This document shows positions 1-7,469 of a DNA stretch of 64,000 bases, piece after piece. The stretch covers positions 34,635 to 98,634 of the forward strand of contig NZ_RSED01000020.1 of the NCBI RefSeq assembly GCF_003933735.1, given 5' to 3'. The translations under genes were made by a program, and so were the position numbers. Origin of the DNA: Aquabacterium soli. GTDB lineage: Bacteria > Pseudomonadota > Gammaproteobacteria > Burkholderiales > Burkholderiaceae_C. Position 1 is the stretch's first letter; each line of letters starts with the position of its first letter. The notes beneath the pieces are model-generated. The model made no database searches, had not been told where the DNA came from, and saw nothing but the letters and a program-made list of their open reading frames with translations.

Positions 1-91
1 TCTGCTCGTCCAGCCGCTGGAAGTCGTTGTAGCCGCATCCGCTCAGCGACAGGGCAAGCGCTGCGAGCAGGGACATCAGGATCAGTCTCAT
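1..91 (-). CDS. lemA: LemA family lipoprotein, N-terminal part only
   Basis: The reverse strand reads an ATG at 91 followed by about 30 residues before the window edge. It begins MRLILMSLLAALALSLSGCGYNDF in two overlapping pieces: a hydrophobic signal segment ending in a lipobox-like LSGC, then YNDFQRLDEQ, the typical start of mature LemA proteins. LemA proteins are envelope lipoproteins of unclear function. The start codon overlaps the stop of the MFS gene as ATGA, so the two are probably translationally coupled and lemA is the last visible gene of the copper-type operon. Only the first 30 residues are seen, so family assignment is good but not certain. Confidence 0.7.
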   Translation of the reverse strand, partial: MRLILMSLLAALALSLSGCGYNDFQRLDEQ

Positions 92-1413
92 GGTTCGGTT
101 TCCGTGGAAGTGAGAAAAGTGCGGGACGGTGAAGCGCTCACCAGGACGGGGTTGGCTGGCCACCAATGCCGCGGAATGAGCAGCAGCGCGAGGGTGGCGG
201 CCAGTGGAATCGACAGCCACGCAAAGGTGCTCTGCATCACAGCGCCGAATAGCCATCCGGTGGCGGCCGATCCCAGTGTTTGTCCGAGGCCGGCTGCCGC
301 GGCGAGCCCTCCCATCGCGATACCGAGCCGCCGCGCCGAGGTGCCGGCAGCGAGGTAGGCCAGGGTGGGGAGCACGAGACCCGTGCCCGCAGCCGTGAAA
401 CTCACGCCGACGTACAGCCACATCTCGCTGCCATGGCGGGCCAGCATCAGGAGCCCGGCGATGCCCAGGACCATGCCGCAGGCCAGTACGCGGCGTGGGT
501 CGGCGCGCTCCAGCAGGCCGGTGAAGAACAGCACCGCGTTGACGCCCAGCATCACCAGACTGCACTCGGCGAACATCAACGACACCTCTCGGGAGGAGAG
601 ATCGGGGTGGCGCTGGCCCTGCAGCACGATGCCGAGTTCAAAGCCGGCAAGCACGAACATGATCACACCGTTGAGAATCCAGAGCGCCAGGGAGCGGCTC
701 CGGGGTGCTCCGTCGTGATCGGCTGCGTCCGCCTCTCCAAGGGAGGAAGGTGCGGGAAGCGTTGCGGCCAGGCCCAGCATCATCAGCGCGCCGAGCGCGG
801 CCGAGAGTGCGATCACGAGCGTGGTCGATGAGCCCTGTACCAGCACGCTCAAGAAGCCCAGGCCGACAAGCCGTTCTGCAGCGGCGTTCAGGCCGGGGCC
901 GAACAGGAACCCGAGCAGCGACATCGCACCCAGCCATGCAAAGCGCCTGGCGCGAATCGATTCTGGGGTGTACTGCGCGACGAGCGCCGGCACCACCGGC
1001 ACGACCGCGGCCACAAAAAAGCCCGTCGCGCCGCGCAGCGCATAGATGCCGACCACGCCCAGGGACTCGGGGCGCAGCAGCGGGAGCAGGCTGGCCACGT
1101 AGCCGATCAGGCCCACCAGCAACACGCGGGCACGCCCCAGCCTGTCCGCCAGCATGCCCCACAGGGGCGCACCCAGCAGGATGCCCGCCGTGTAGATGCC
1201 GCTGAGGTAGCCGACATGGCGCGCAAGCGCCGCAGGATCCGCGTCGCCCATCAAGGGCCGCAGCCAGTCGGGGATCAAGGGCATCAGTGCCCCATATCCG
1301 GCCGAGACGACGAATACGGCCGCAGCGAGCCAACCCAGCTGCGCGACGCCGAGGTCTTGCTGGCGGGTGGGCCCGGATTCGCGCGGTGATCGCATGGCGC
1401 GGCTCTCTACCAT
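88..1413 (-). CDS. Major facilitator superfamily exporter
   Basis: About 441 residues with roughly twelve hydrophobic segments. The MFS loop signature GMLADRLGRARVLL follows the second helix, as in drug-efflux type (TetA/Bcr-like) antiporters of the inner membrane. The ATG at 1413 is preferred because it lies just after the stop of the upstream P-type ATPase (1427); a GTG at 1458 would overlap that gene, and another ATG lies at 1395. The substrate cannot be read from sequence. Its place in a metal-resistance operon may mean metal or metal-complex efflux, but that is inference. Confidence 0.85.
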   Translation of the reverse strand: MVESRAMRSPRESGPTRQQDLGVAQLGWLAAAVFVVSAGYGALMPLIPDWLRPLMGDADPAALARHVGYLSGIYTAGILLGAPLWGMLADRLGRARVLLVGLIGYVASLLPLLRPESLGVVGIYALRGATGFFVAAVVPVVPALVAQYTPESIRARRFAWLGAMSLLGFLFGPGLNAAAERLVGLGFLSVLVQGSSTTLVIALSAALGALMMLGLAATLPAPSSLGEADAADHDGAPRSRSLALWILNGVIMFVLAGFELGIVLQGQRHPDLSSREVSLMFAECSLVMLGVNAVLFFTGLLERADPRRVLACGMVLGIAGLLMLARHGSEMWLYVGVSFTAAGTGLVLPTLAYLAAGTSARRLGIAMGGLAAAAGLGQTLGSAATGWLFGAVMQSTFAWLSIPLAATLALLLIPRHWWPANPVLVSASPSRTFLTSTETEP

Positions 1414-1426
1414 GGTGGCCCGCCGC

Positions 1427-3892
1427 TCAGGCTGACGCGGCCGCTGGGACACTGGCACGCGACGTCACGCGCTTGATCCCCGGCAGGCGCGTGCGCTTGA
1501 GCATCAGCGCATTGATCGCGACGATCGCGGAACTGCCCGACATGGACAATGCAGCGACCTCGGGCGACAAGGTGAACGGATACAGCACCCCGGCCGCCAG
1601 CGGGAAGGCGATCACGTTGTAGGCCACGGCCCACCAGAGGTTCTGGTGCATCTTGCGCAGCGTCGCCCGGGACAGTTCGATGGCCCCGACCACGTCGTAG
1701 GGGTCACTCTTCATCAACACCACCTGGGCGCTTTCCATCGCAACGTCCGTCCCCGCGCCAATCGCAAAGCCCACGTCGGCCTGCGTCAGCGCCGGAGCGT
1801 CGTTGATGCCGTCGCCGACCATGCCGACCTTGTGACCCTGCTGCTGCAGTTCCTTGATCTTGGAGGCCTTCTGCCCGGGCAACACATCCGCAAGCACGAT
1901 GTCGATGCCCAGTTCCTTGCCGATGCGCTCGGCGGTCGCCTGGTTGTCGCCGGTCAGCATCGCGACCTTCACGCCGCGTGCCTGCAGCTTGGCGATCGTC
2001 TCGCGCGAGGTCGGCCGCACGGCATCGGCGATCGCGATGAGGCCGATCAGCCGGCCACCGCGCGCGACGTGGACCACAGTGCGCCCCCCGCCTTGCAGCC
2101 GCGCCGCCTCGCTGGCAAGGGGAGCCAGATCCACCTGTTCCGACTGCATCAGCAGCCGGTTGCCCAGGAGCACCGTCTCGCCCCCGATAGTGGCCCGTGC
2201 GCCTTGCCCATCGATGTTGGTGAAGTTCTCGGTGACCTCCGTCGGCATGTCTCCCGCACGCTTGAGCACTGCGAGCGCGAGGGGGTGCTCGGAGAACTTC
2301 TCCACCGCGGCGGCCGTCGCCAGAAGCCGCGTCTCCTCGACACCGGGCGCGGCCACCATCTCGACGACATCGGGCTGCCCCAGTGTCAAGGTGCCGGTCT
2401 TGTCGAACACCACGACCGTCAACTTGGTGGCGTTCTCCAATGCGGCCGCATTCTTGAAGAGAATGCCGTTCATTGCGCCCAGCCCGGTCCCGACCATGAT
2501 GGCCATCGGGGTGGCCAGCCCCAGCGCGTCAGGGCAGGCGATCACGAACACGGTGATGGTCAAGGTGAGTGCGAACAGCAATGTCTGTCCCATCACCCAG
2601 TACCAGACGCTGAAGGTCAGCAGGCCAATTACGATCGCCGCCAGCACCAGCCACTGGGATGCCTGGTCGGCCAGCAGCTGGCCGGGGGCCTTCGAGTTCT
2701 GGGCCTCCTGGACCAGCTTGACGATCTGCGCCAAGGCCGTGTCCGCGCCGACCTTCGTGGCCTTGTAGCGAAAGCTTCCGCTCTTGTTGATGCTGGCGCC
2801 TACGACGGTGCTGCCCACGCCCTTCTTGACCGGCATGGACTCGCCCGTCAGCATCGACTCGTCCACTTGCGACGCGCCCTCGACGATCTCGCCGTCCACC
2901 GGGATCTTGTCGCCGGGCTTGATCACGACCAGTTCGCCGGCTGCAACCTCGGCGGTCGGTACCTTGGTCTCCACCCCGTTGCGCACGACCGTGGCCATGG
3001 GCGGGGCGAGATCCATCAACGCGCGAATCGCGTCGGATGCGCCCGCGCGGGCGCGCATCTCCAGCCAGTGCCCCAGCAGGATGAAGACCAGCAGCACCGA
3101 TGCCGCTTCATAGAACACCTCACCCTCGTAGAAGAAGGTCGCGCCGATGCTGAACAGGTAGCCGGTGCCCACCGACAGCACGACCAACGTGGCCATGTTG
3201 GCGACGCCGTTGCTTAGCGCGCGCCACGCCGCCACGTAGAAAGGCCAACCTGGATAGATGATCGCGGCACTTGCGAGGAAGAAAAGAAAGAGCTTGTCGT
3301 CCAGCCCGAACGGCGTCTGGAAGTCGCCGAACATCTTCCCCATCGGGGAATAGAAGAACACGGGAATGGCGAAGACCAGGGCCACGAAGAAGCGATTGCG
3401 CATGTCCCGGGCCATGTCCTGCATCGAGCCCGACCCGTGGCCCATGTCGTGCATCATGTCGGCCATCGCAGGGTCGCCTGCGTGGGCCTGGTGCGCAGCA
3501 TGGGCGGCGGGCGTCGTGGCCGCAGCCTTCGCGCGTGCGGCCGTGGCGGGGGCATGCGCGTGGTGCCCCTCATGCCCCATCTCTTGCGCCTGACGTGCGG
3601 GTGCGCCGTGATGGCCGTGCACCGCATGGCTGGGGTCGGCAGAGACGCCAGCGGCGGGCGCGCACACGTGCTTGGGCGTCTGCTCGCCACGGCAGTGATA
3701 GCCGCATTCGGCGATGCGCTGGCGCAGATCCTCGACACTGAGTTGTCCCTCATCGAGATGGACCGTTGCGCTTCCCGCAACATAGTTGACATCTGCATGA
3801 TGGACGCCGGGAAGCTGCAGCAGCTTGCGGCGTACTCCCTCCGCGCTCAGGCTCGATACGAGCCCTCCGACTTCAACGTTGATCGACTTCAT
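1427..3892 (-). CDS. Heavy-metal (copper-type) P1B ATPase with CPD motif
   Basis: 821 residues from the ATG at 3892. Order: an N-terminal HMA-like domain lacking the usual CxxC (residues about 1-65), a His/Met-rich linker (about 75-150, many HH, GHH and MxHDM stretches), paired helices, actuator motif TGES, TM6 metal motif, DKTGTLT phosphorylation site, and [10 protein letters not shown] hinge. The TM6 motif is CPD (C453-P454-D455) instead of the CPC of CopA or CPH of CopB. The C-terminal helix carries [13 protein letters not shown], close to the MxxSS of Cu+ pumps. It probably exports Cu(I) or another soft metal from the cytoplasm. The His/Met-rich linker and neighbours favour copper; the altered motif leaves specificity open. 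A longer reading frame upstream is rejected because it runs through ppk2. Confidence 0.9.
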   Translation of the reverse strand: MKSINVEVGGLVSSLSAEGVRRKLLQLPGVHHADVNYVAGSATVHLDEGQLSVEDLRQRIAECGYHCRGEQTPKHVCAPAAGVSADPSHAVHGHHGAPARQAQEMGHEGHHAHAPATAARAKAAATTPAAHAAHQAHAGDPAMADMMHDMGHGSGSMQDMARDMRNRFFVALVFAIPVFFYSPMGKMFGDFQTPFGLDDKLFLFFLASAAIIYPGWPFYVAAWRALSNGVANMATLVVLSVGTGYLFSIGATFFYEGEVFYEAASVLLVFILLGHWLEMRARAGASDAIRALMDLAPPMATVVRNGVETKVPTAEVAAGELVVIKPGDKIPVDGEIVEGASQVDESMLTGESMPVKKGVGSTVVGASINKSGSFRYKATKVGADTALAQIVKLVQEAQNSKAPGQLLADQASQWLVLAAIVIGLLTFSVWYWVMGQTLLFALTLTITVFVIACPDALGLATPMAIMVGTGLGAMNGILFKNAAALENATKLTVVVFDKTGTLTLGQPDVVEMVAAPGVEETRLLATAAAVEKFSEHPLALAVLKRAGDMPTEVTENFTNIDGQGARATIGGETVLLGNRLLMQSEQVDLAPLASEAARLQGGGRTVVHVARGGRLIGLIAIADAVRPTSRETIAKLQARGVKVAMLTGDNQATAERIGKELGIDIVLADVLPGQKASKIKELQQQGHKVGMVGDGINDAPALTQADVGFAIGAGTDVAMESAQVVLMKSDPYDVVGAIELSRATLRKMHQNLWWAVAYNVIAFPLAAGVLYPFTLSPEVAALSMSGSSAIVAINALMLKRTRLPGIKRVTSRASVPAAASA

Positions 3893-3924
3893 GGATGTTC
3901 TTCCTGTTCGCTGTGTACGTGGTC

Positions 3925-4788
3925 TCAACGAGCGAGTCGGCCCGAGTCCAGGCAGTCCTGCGAAAACTCGAAGACGATCTCCCGGTCGGGAGCGATGACC
4001 TTGTGCTTCTTGCCGGCGTAGTGCAGCCGGGAGAGGATGTCTCTGATCAGGTTGAGCCTCGCCAACCGTTTGTTGTCGCCGTGCACGACAGACCAGGGCG
4101 CTGCGGCCGTATGGGTGCGCATGAACATCTCGTCGCGCGCCCGTGTATAGCCGTCCCAGTGCTTCAGCGCGACGGCATCCACCGGGCTCGACTTCCACTG
4201 TTTGAGGGGATCACGGCGGCGTTCCCCGAGCCGGCGGCTCTGCTCCTTCTTGCCGATGTCGAGGTAATACTTCAGCAGCTTGATGCCGGAGTTGACCAAC
4301 ATCTCCTCGAACTTGGGCACTGAGTTCATGAATTCCTCGTGCTCCTCGGCGGTACAGAAGCCCATCACCGGTTCCACGCCCGCACGGTTGTACCAACTGC
4401 GGTTGAACACCACGAGCTCTTCGCCAACCGGCAGGTGCGGGACGTAGCGCTGGAAGTACCAGCCCGTGCGATCCCGGTCGGAGGGCTTTCCTAGCGCGAC
4501 GACCCGTGTTTCCCGAGGACTCAGGTGTTCGACCAGCCGCTTGATGCTGCCGTCCTTGCCTGCGCCGTCCCTTCCCTCCAAGAGGATCAGGATACGGTCG
4601 TTGCATTTGATGAAATGCCGCTGCAGTTTCACCAGTTCGATCTGCAGCATGTGCAACTGTGCTTCGTAGTCCTCGCGGCCGATCGAGCGTGTCGCTGTCT
4701 CGTCGCGCGCTGAGCCGTGGGCAGTGCCGGTGCCGTCCACATCGGCCTTGTGCTTGGCGCCTTTGGCACCCTTCTTGTTCTTTGCCAT
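3925..4788 (-). CDS. ppk2: Polyphosphate kinase 2 (PPK2)
   Basis: 287 residues, the normal size of a one-domain PPK2. Walker [10 protein letters not shown] at about 72-80, the lid region with [23 protein letters not shown] in overlapping pieces, and Walker B-like [17 protein letters not shown]2 enzymes transfer phosphate between polyphosphate and nucleotides, mostly making GTP or ATP from polyphosphate. The N-terminal 35 residues are Lys-rich, then low-complexity. It ends 33 bases before the copper-type ATPase and is in the same direction. Polyphosphate turnover is known to help metal tolerance by binding metal and fuelling export, which may explain its place here. Confidence 0.93.
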   Translation of the reverse strand: MAKNKKGAKGAKHKADVDGTGTAHGSARDETATRSIGREDYEAQLHMLQIELVKLQRHFIKCNDRILILLEGRDGAGKDGSIKRLVEHLSPRETRVVALGKPSDRDRTGWYFQRYVPHLPVGEELVVFNRSWYNRAGVEPVMGFCTAEEHEEFMNSVPKFEEMLVNSGIKLLKYYLDIGKKEQSRRLGERRRDPLKQWKSSPVDAVALKHWDGYTRARDEMFMRTHTAAAPWSVVHGDNKRLARLNLIRDILSRLHYAGKKHKVIAPDREIVFEFSQDCLDSGRLAR

Positions 4789-4798
4789 GGGTTCTCCG

Positions 4799-4957
4799 TT
4801 AGGTCTGGTCGCAGGCGATCAGCATTGCGTGTGTCGACGCCCGGCGGGGCGCGGCGCTCATGTCCGCATCCGAGCGGGAGCCGCAGCCATCGCCTTGTCC
4901 GTAGGCTGCAGCCAGGTACGGTCGATTGATGCGCTGACGCCAGCGGGTCTTCTTCAT
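4799..4957 (-). CDS. Small hypothetical protein
   Basis: A possible 52-residue protein starting at the ATG at 4957, directly after the stop of the upstream methyltransferase-like gene (TGA-C-ATG). It begins MKKTRWRQRINRPYL and has no membrane segment or known motif. A GCGAGG sequence could serve as ribosome binding site. It fills the gap between that gene and ppk2. The coupling position argues for it, but composition gives no help, so it may be spurious. Confidence 0.35.
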   Translation of the reverse strand: MKKTRWRQRINRPYLAAAYGQGDGCGSRSDADMSAAPRRASTHAMLIACDQT

Positions 4958-4958
4958 G

Positions 4959-5609
4959 TCAGCCTCGCTGGCGCGTGTCCGAAAGGGAGGGAAGGAAGCG
5001 CGGCGTGCGCGCGGCATAGGCGTCGAACTCGGCGCCGAACTGCTTGCGCATGTCCTTCTCCTCGTTGACTGCCAGCCTCGAATACATCACGACGAGGAAG
5101 GGGAACATCAGCAGCGTCAACAGCGTCGGCCACTGCAGCAGAAAGCCGAAAAGGATCGCCACGAAGGCCACATACTGCGGGTGCCGAATCCTGGCGTATG
5201 GGCCGCTCACGGCAAGTTGGGCGTGCCGTTGCGCGTGGTAGAGCACCGTCCAGGCGCTCGACAGAAGCCAGAAGCCGCCCCCGATGAAGATGTAGCTTGC
5301 GATATGAAGCGGGCTGAAGTGAGGGTCGCCGCTCTCGCCCAGCAGGGTCGACCAGAGATGGCCGCTGTTGTGCGACAGCAAGTCCAGACTGGGATACTTG
5401 GTCTGAAGCCAGCCGGACAGCACGTACAGCGTCAGCGGAAAGCCGTACATCTCGACGAACAAGGCAACAATGAACGCTGCGAATGTCCCGAAGGTTCTCC
5501 AGTCGCGCGAGGTCTGCGGTTTGAAGAAGCTGAAGGCGAACATGATGAAGACCGCCGAGTTCACGAGGACGAGCAGCCAAAGCCCATAAGCGGGCGCATC
5601 GTGGTTCAT
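4959..5609 (-). CDS. Isoprenylcysteine carboxyl methyltransferase-like membrane protein
   Basis: 216 residues with five or six hydrophobic helices. The C-terminal third has the ICMT/PEMT signature: GPYARIRHPQYVAF followed by a hydrophobic segment and NEEKDMRKQFG. In that family these bind S-adenosylmethionine within the membrane. Bacterial members are common in copper and other metal-resistance clusters, but their substrate is unknown. The ATG at 5609 overlaps the stop of the DUF2933 gene (ATGA), so the two are coupled. Confidence 0.82.
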   Translation of the reverse strand: MNHDAPAYGLWLLVLVNSAVFIMFAFSFFKPQTSRDWRTFGTFAAFIVALFVEMYGFPLTLYVLSGWLQTKYPSLDLLSHNSGHLWSTLLGESGDPHFSPLHIASYIFIGGGFWLLSSAWTVLYHAQRHAQLAVSGPYARIRHPQYVAFVAILFGFLLQWPTLLTLLMFPFLVVMYSRLAVNEEKDMRKQFGAEFDAYAARTPRFLPSLSDTRQRG

Positions 5610-5845
5610 TTGCGCTCTCCCGGGTACGGTGGATTCGCCTTGCTACCGTCGCCTGGTACGGCATGGCGATGCATCAGCACATGAGCGATGACGCAAGTCG
5701 CCAGGAGGACCAGTGGCAGCGCGGCCAAGTAGTGCCCGCGGTGTTCCGTCAGCAGCATGTAGATGCTCACGGCCAGGAAGACCAGAAAGCCCAGGAACCA
5801 TCGCGAGCGCGAAAACCTTGGACCGGTGCGGTGAGAAGTTGTCAT
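5606..5845 (-). CDS. DUF2933 family small membrane protein
   Basis: 79 residues. Two hydrophobic segments, WFLGFLVFLAVSIYMLL and LAALPLVLLATCVIAHVLM, are separated by the short loop TEHRGHY and followed by a hydrophilic tail. This is the layout of DUF2933 proteins, often found with copper or heavy-metal genes. The ATG at 5845 is chosen because AGGAGG lies about seven bases upstream; a GTG at 5860 would overlap the previous gene. No function is established. Confidence 0.72.
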   Translation of the reverse strand: MTTSHRTGPRFSRSRWFLGFLVFLAVSIYMLLTEHRGHYLAALPLVLLATCVIAHVLMHRHAVPGDGSKANPPYPGERK

Positions 5846-5856
5846 GGTCGTCCTCC

Positions 5857-6258
5857 TCACTTCGCCGGCTCAGGCATCCGGTCCATCATCATCTGCATCA
5901 TGGATTGGCACATGTCCATGCGCATTTCGAGCATTTGCTGCCGCTCAGCCGTCGGCGCCGACTCGGCTCCATCCTTCATTGCGCCCATCATCGCCATGCC
6001 AGCCCGCATGGCCTGCATGTGTTCGGCCATGAGCGCCTTGCGCTGCGCAGGCGTCTTCGCAGCCACCATCCGTTCGTGCATGGCCTGCATCGACTTCAGT
6101 TGCGCATCCATGCCCTCGGTGGTCGGCGCCCTTGGCGTCTCGGCCGCGGTCGGACTCGCACCTGCGGGGTGATGGGCCAGATGGTTGTCCTGCGCGAACG
6201 CAGACAAGGTGACCAGTGCGGCGCCAACGATGGCCGCGATCGAATGCGTGAATTTCAT
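5857..6258 (-). CDS. Exported Met/His-rich protein, putative copper-binding
   Basis: 133 residues. A clean signal peptide (MKFTHSIAAIVGAALVTLSAFA) ends at AFA before QDNHLAHH. The mature part is rich in methionine, including MQAMRAGMAMMGAMK and a MMQMMMDRM tail, with helical heptads as in CpxP/Spy-like or copper-binding periplasmic proteins. The ATG at 6258 has AGGAGAG in front. It is the first gene of the copper-type operon and lies behind a MerR-type promoter about 75 bases upstream. Copper binding is inferred from composition and context. Confidence 0.75.
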   Translation of the reverse strand: MKFTHSIAAIVGAALVTLSAFAQDNHLAHHPAGASPTAAETPRAPTTEGMDAQLKSMQAMHERMVAAKTPAQRKALMAEHMQAMRAGMAMMGAMKDGAESAPTAERQQMLEMRMDMCQSMMQMMMDRMPEPAK

Positions 6259-6330
6259 TTCTCTCTCCTTTAGCCGCGGGTGCCTGCCATTGGGGCGAAA
6301 CCGATGTCGCCGCAAGCGGACAAAGCCCTA

Positions 6331-6360
6331 TGAAAACTCCGTAGTCGGGTACAGAGTCAA
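6331..6360 (-). promoter_or_regulatory. MerR-type promoter and operator of the copper-type operon
   Basis: On the minus strand TTGACT (6355-6360) is followed by a 19-base spacer and a weak -10 (TTTCAT). The spacer holds the dyad CTCTGTA-N6-TACGGAG, with one mismatch. Long spacers with a CTCxGTA/TACxGAG dyad are the hallmark of promoters twisted open by MerR-family activators such as MerR, CueR and ZntR. It points toward the Met-rich gene at 6258 and so probably drives the whole operon down to lemA. The likely regulator is the MerR-like gene at 6968 or a host CueR. Confidence 0.75.
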
Positions 6361-6412
6361 GGCTTATGAGTTGTGCGCCGGGTGTGACCGACACGGCAAC
6401 TCAAAGGAGGCG

Positions 6413-6847
6413 CTACAGCGCGAGACGCTCGAACAGCAGCCACGACGGCCGCTTGGGAGGTGGTCGCTGGTGACCCCTCGATGGGATGGCTCGCAGAGCC
6501 AACGTCGGAGCCAGCAGCTGGTCTCCATAGGCGGGAGGCGCCAAACCGACGAGGTCGAACGCGAAGGTTGGTGCTTTCTGAATGGCGGACTGGTTGACGT
6601 CGCCGCAGAGCTTCAGGCACGGGGCCTTCGACGGGTCATGGGAACCTTCTTCGTGCTCACCATGGAGGCCTTCATGATTTCCATGCCCGGACGATGGGAC
6701 ATGCTCATATCCGACAGCATGCCGATGTTGCTGCGGAGACTCCAGAAGGCAGGCATTGGCCACCCCGGCCCCGAGCGCAAACAGCCATACCCCGAGCACC
6801 ATCCACGCGATGGCGCGAATCCTGCGGTGGTTGAGAAGTGTGCGCAT
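6413..6847 (-). CDS. Exported Cys/His-containing protein of copper locus
   Basis: 144 residues. A signal anchor (IAWMVLGVWLFALGAGVANA) is followed by Cys, a His-rich stretch (QQHRHAVGYEHV, HGNHEGLHGEHEEGSHD) and the pair PCLKLCGD; the C-terminus is Pro/Arg-rich. It resembles the small periplasmic proteins of metal clusters (loosely DUF2946-like) with a soft-metal ligand pattern. It is transcribed away from the MerR-family gene, with 120 bases between them. It lies upstream of the MerR-type promoter at 6331-6360, so its expression must come from another promoter. Function not known. Confidence 0.68.
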   Translation of the reverse strand: MRTLLNHRRIRAIAWMVLGVWLFALGAGVANACLLESPQQHRHAVGYEHVPSSGHGNHEGLHGEHEEGSHDPSKAPCLKLCGDVNQSAIQKAPTFAFDLVGLAPPAYGDQLLAPTLALRAIPSRGHQRPPPKRPSWLLFERLAL

Positions 6848-6938
6848 GTGCGGCCTATTTGCCCATTGACACTGGTCATCCTAGGCCCAAATGAGCTGCG
6901 GGATATTGATTTGGATCAAATGGACGCAGGGGTCAACT

Positions 6939-6952
6939 ACGCAGTGCTGCGT
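6939..6952. promoter_or_regulatory. Perfect 14-base palindrome before merR-like gene
   Basis: ACGCAG-TG-CTGCGT is a perfect palindrome sitting 15 bases before the start of the MerR-family gene, inside the divergent spacer. It could be an autoregulatory site, but it lacks the CTC/GAG form of known MerR operators, so the link is only positional. Confidence 0.3.
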
Positions 6953-6967
6953 TATTCTTTGTTGGTC

Positions 6968-7414
6968 ATGAATAAGACAGTGGATCCCTCAATGAAAGAA
7001 GGTCCTGGTGATTGGATGACGGTCGGCAGGCTGGCGAAGGTCGCTGGTGTCGGCGTAGAGACAATCCGCTACTACCAAGGACGCGGGCTCTTGCCGATCC
7101 CGAAGACCGCGGGCAGCTTCCGGCGCTACCCCGCTTCGATGATCCAGCGGATTGGTTTCATCAAGCGCGCTCAGAGTCTTGGGTTTTCGCTGGACGAGGT
7201 GAAATCCCTCTTGGACCTGGAGGATGGACGGAATCGCCGAGCCATTCAAACTGTGACGCGGCGGCGCCTTGACCAGATCGACGAGAAGGTCGGCGATCTT
7301 GAGCGCATGCGAGGCGCTCTGCGGGACATGCTGGTGAGGTGCGAAGAGACGGGAGAGGCGCTGCCTTGTCCCATCATCGCTGCGCTGATGACGCCTTTGA
7401 CTCCGTCCGAATGA
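6968..7414 (+). CDS. MerR family transcriptional regulator
   Basis: 148 residues. Winged-helix part MTVGRLAKVAGVGVETIRYY with QGRGLLPIP, then a coiled dimer helix and a C-terminal metal loop VRCEETGEALPCPIIAAL. The CxxxxxxxxxCP arrangement matches Cys117/Cys126 of mercury MerR. The third ligand (Cys82 of MerR) is absent; that place reads DLEDGRNRR. It therefore probably senses a metal by two cysteines, as CueR does with Cu(I), rather than Hg(II). It is transcribed away from the copper-type genes and is their likely regulator. The ATG at 6968 gives the normal family length. Confidence 0.85.
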   Translation: MNKTVDPSMKEGPGDWMTVGRLAKVAGVGVETIRYYQGRGLLPIPKTAGSFRRYPASMIQRIGFIKRAQSLGFSLDEVKSLLDLEDGRNRRAIQTVTRRRLDQIDEKVGDLERMRGALRDMLVRCEETGEALPCPIIAALMTPLTPSE

Positions 7415-7469
7415 AGGTATGGCGTGGGAGTCAGTCCCGGCGAAGTTGAGAAGTTCATGTTGACCCTCG

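Noticed and set aside
3893-4198. Upstream extension of the copper-type ATPase
   Set aside because: This in-frame stretch lies inside ppk2 and has no HMA resemblance; the [10 protein letters not shown] start at 3892 is natural.
6185-6967. Long plus-strand reading frame running into the merR-like gene
   Set aside because: It covers the MerR-type promoter and the opposite-strand exported protein; the family length and HTH start fit only the ATG at 6968.
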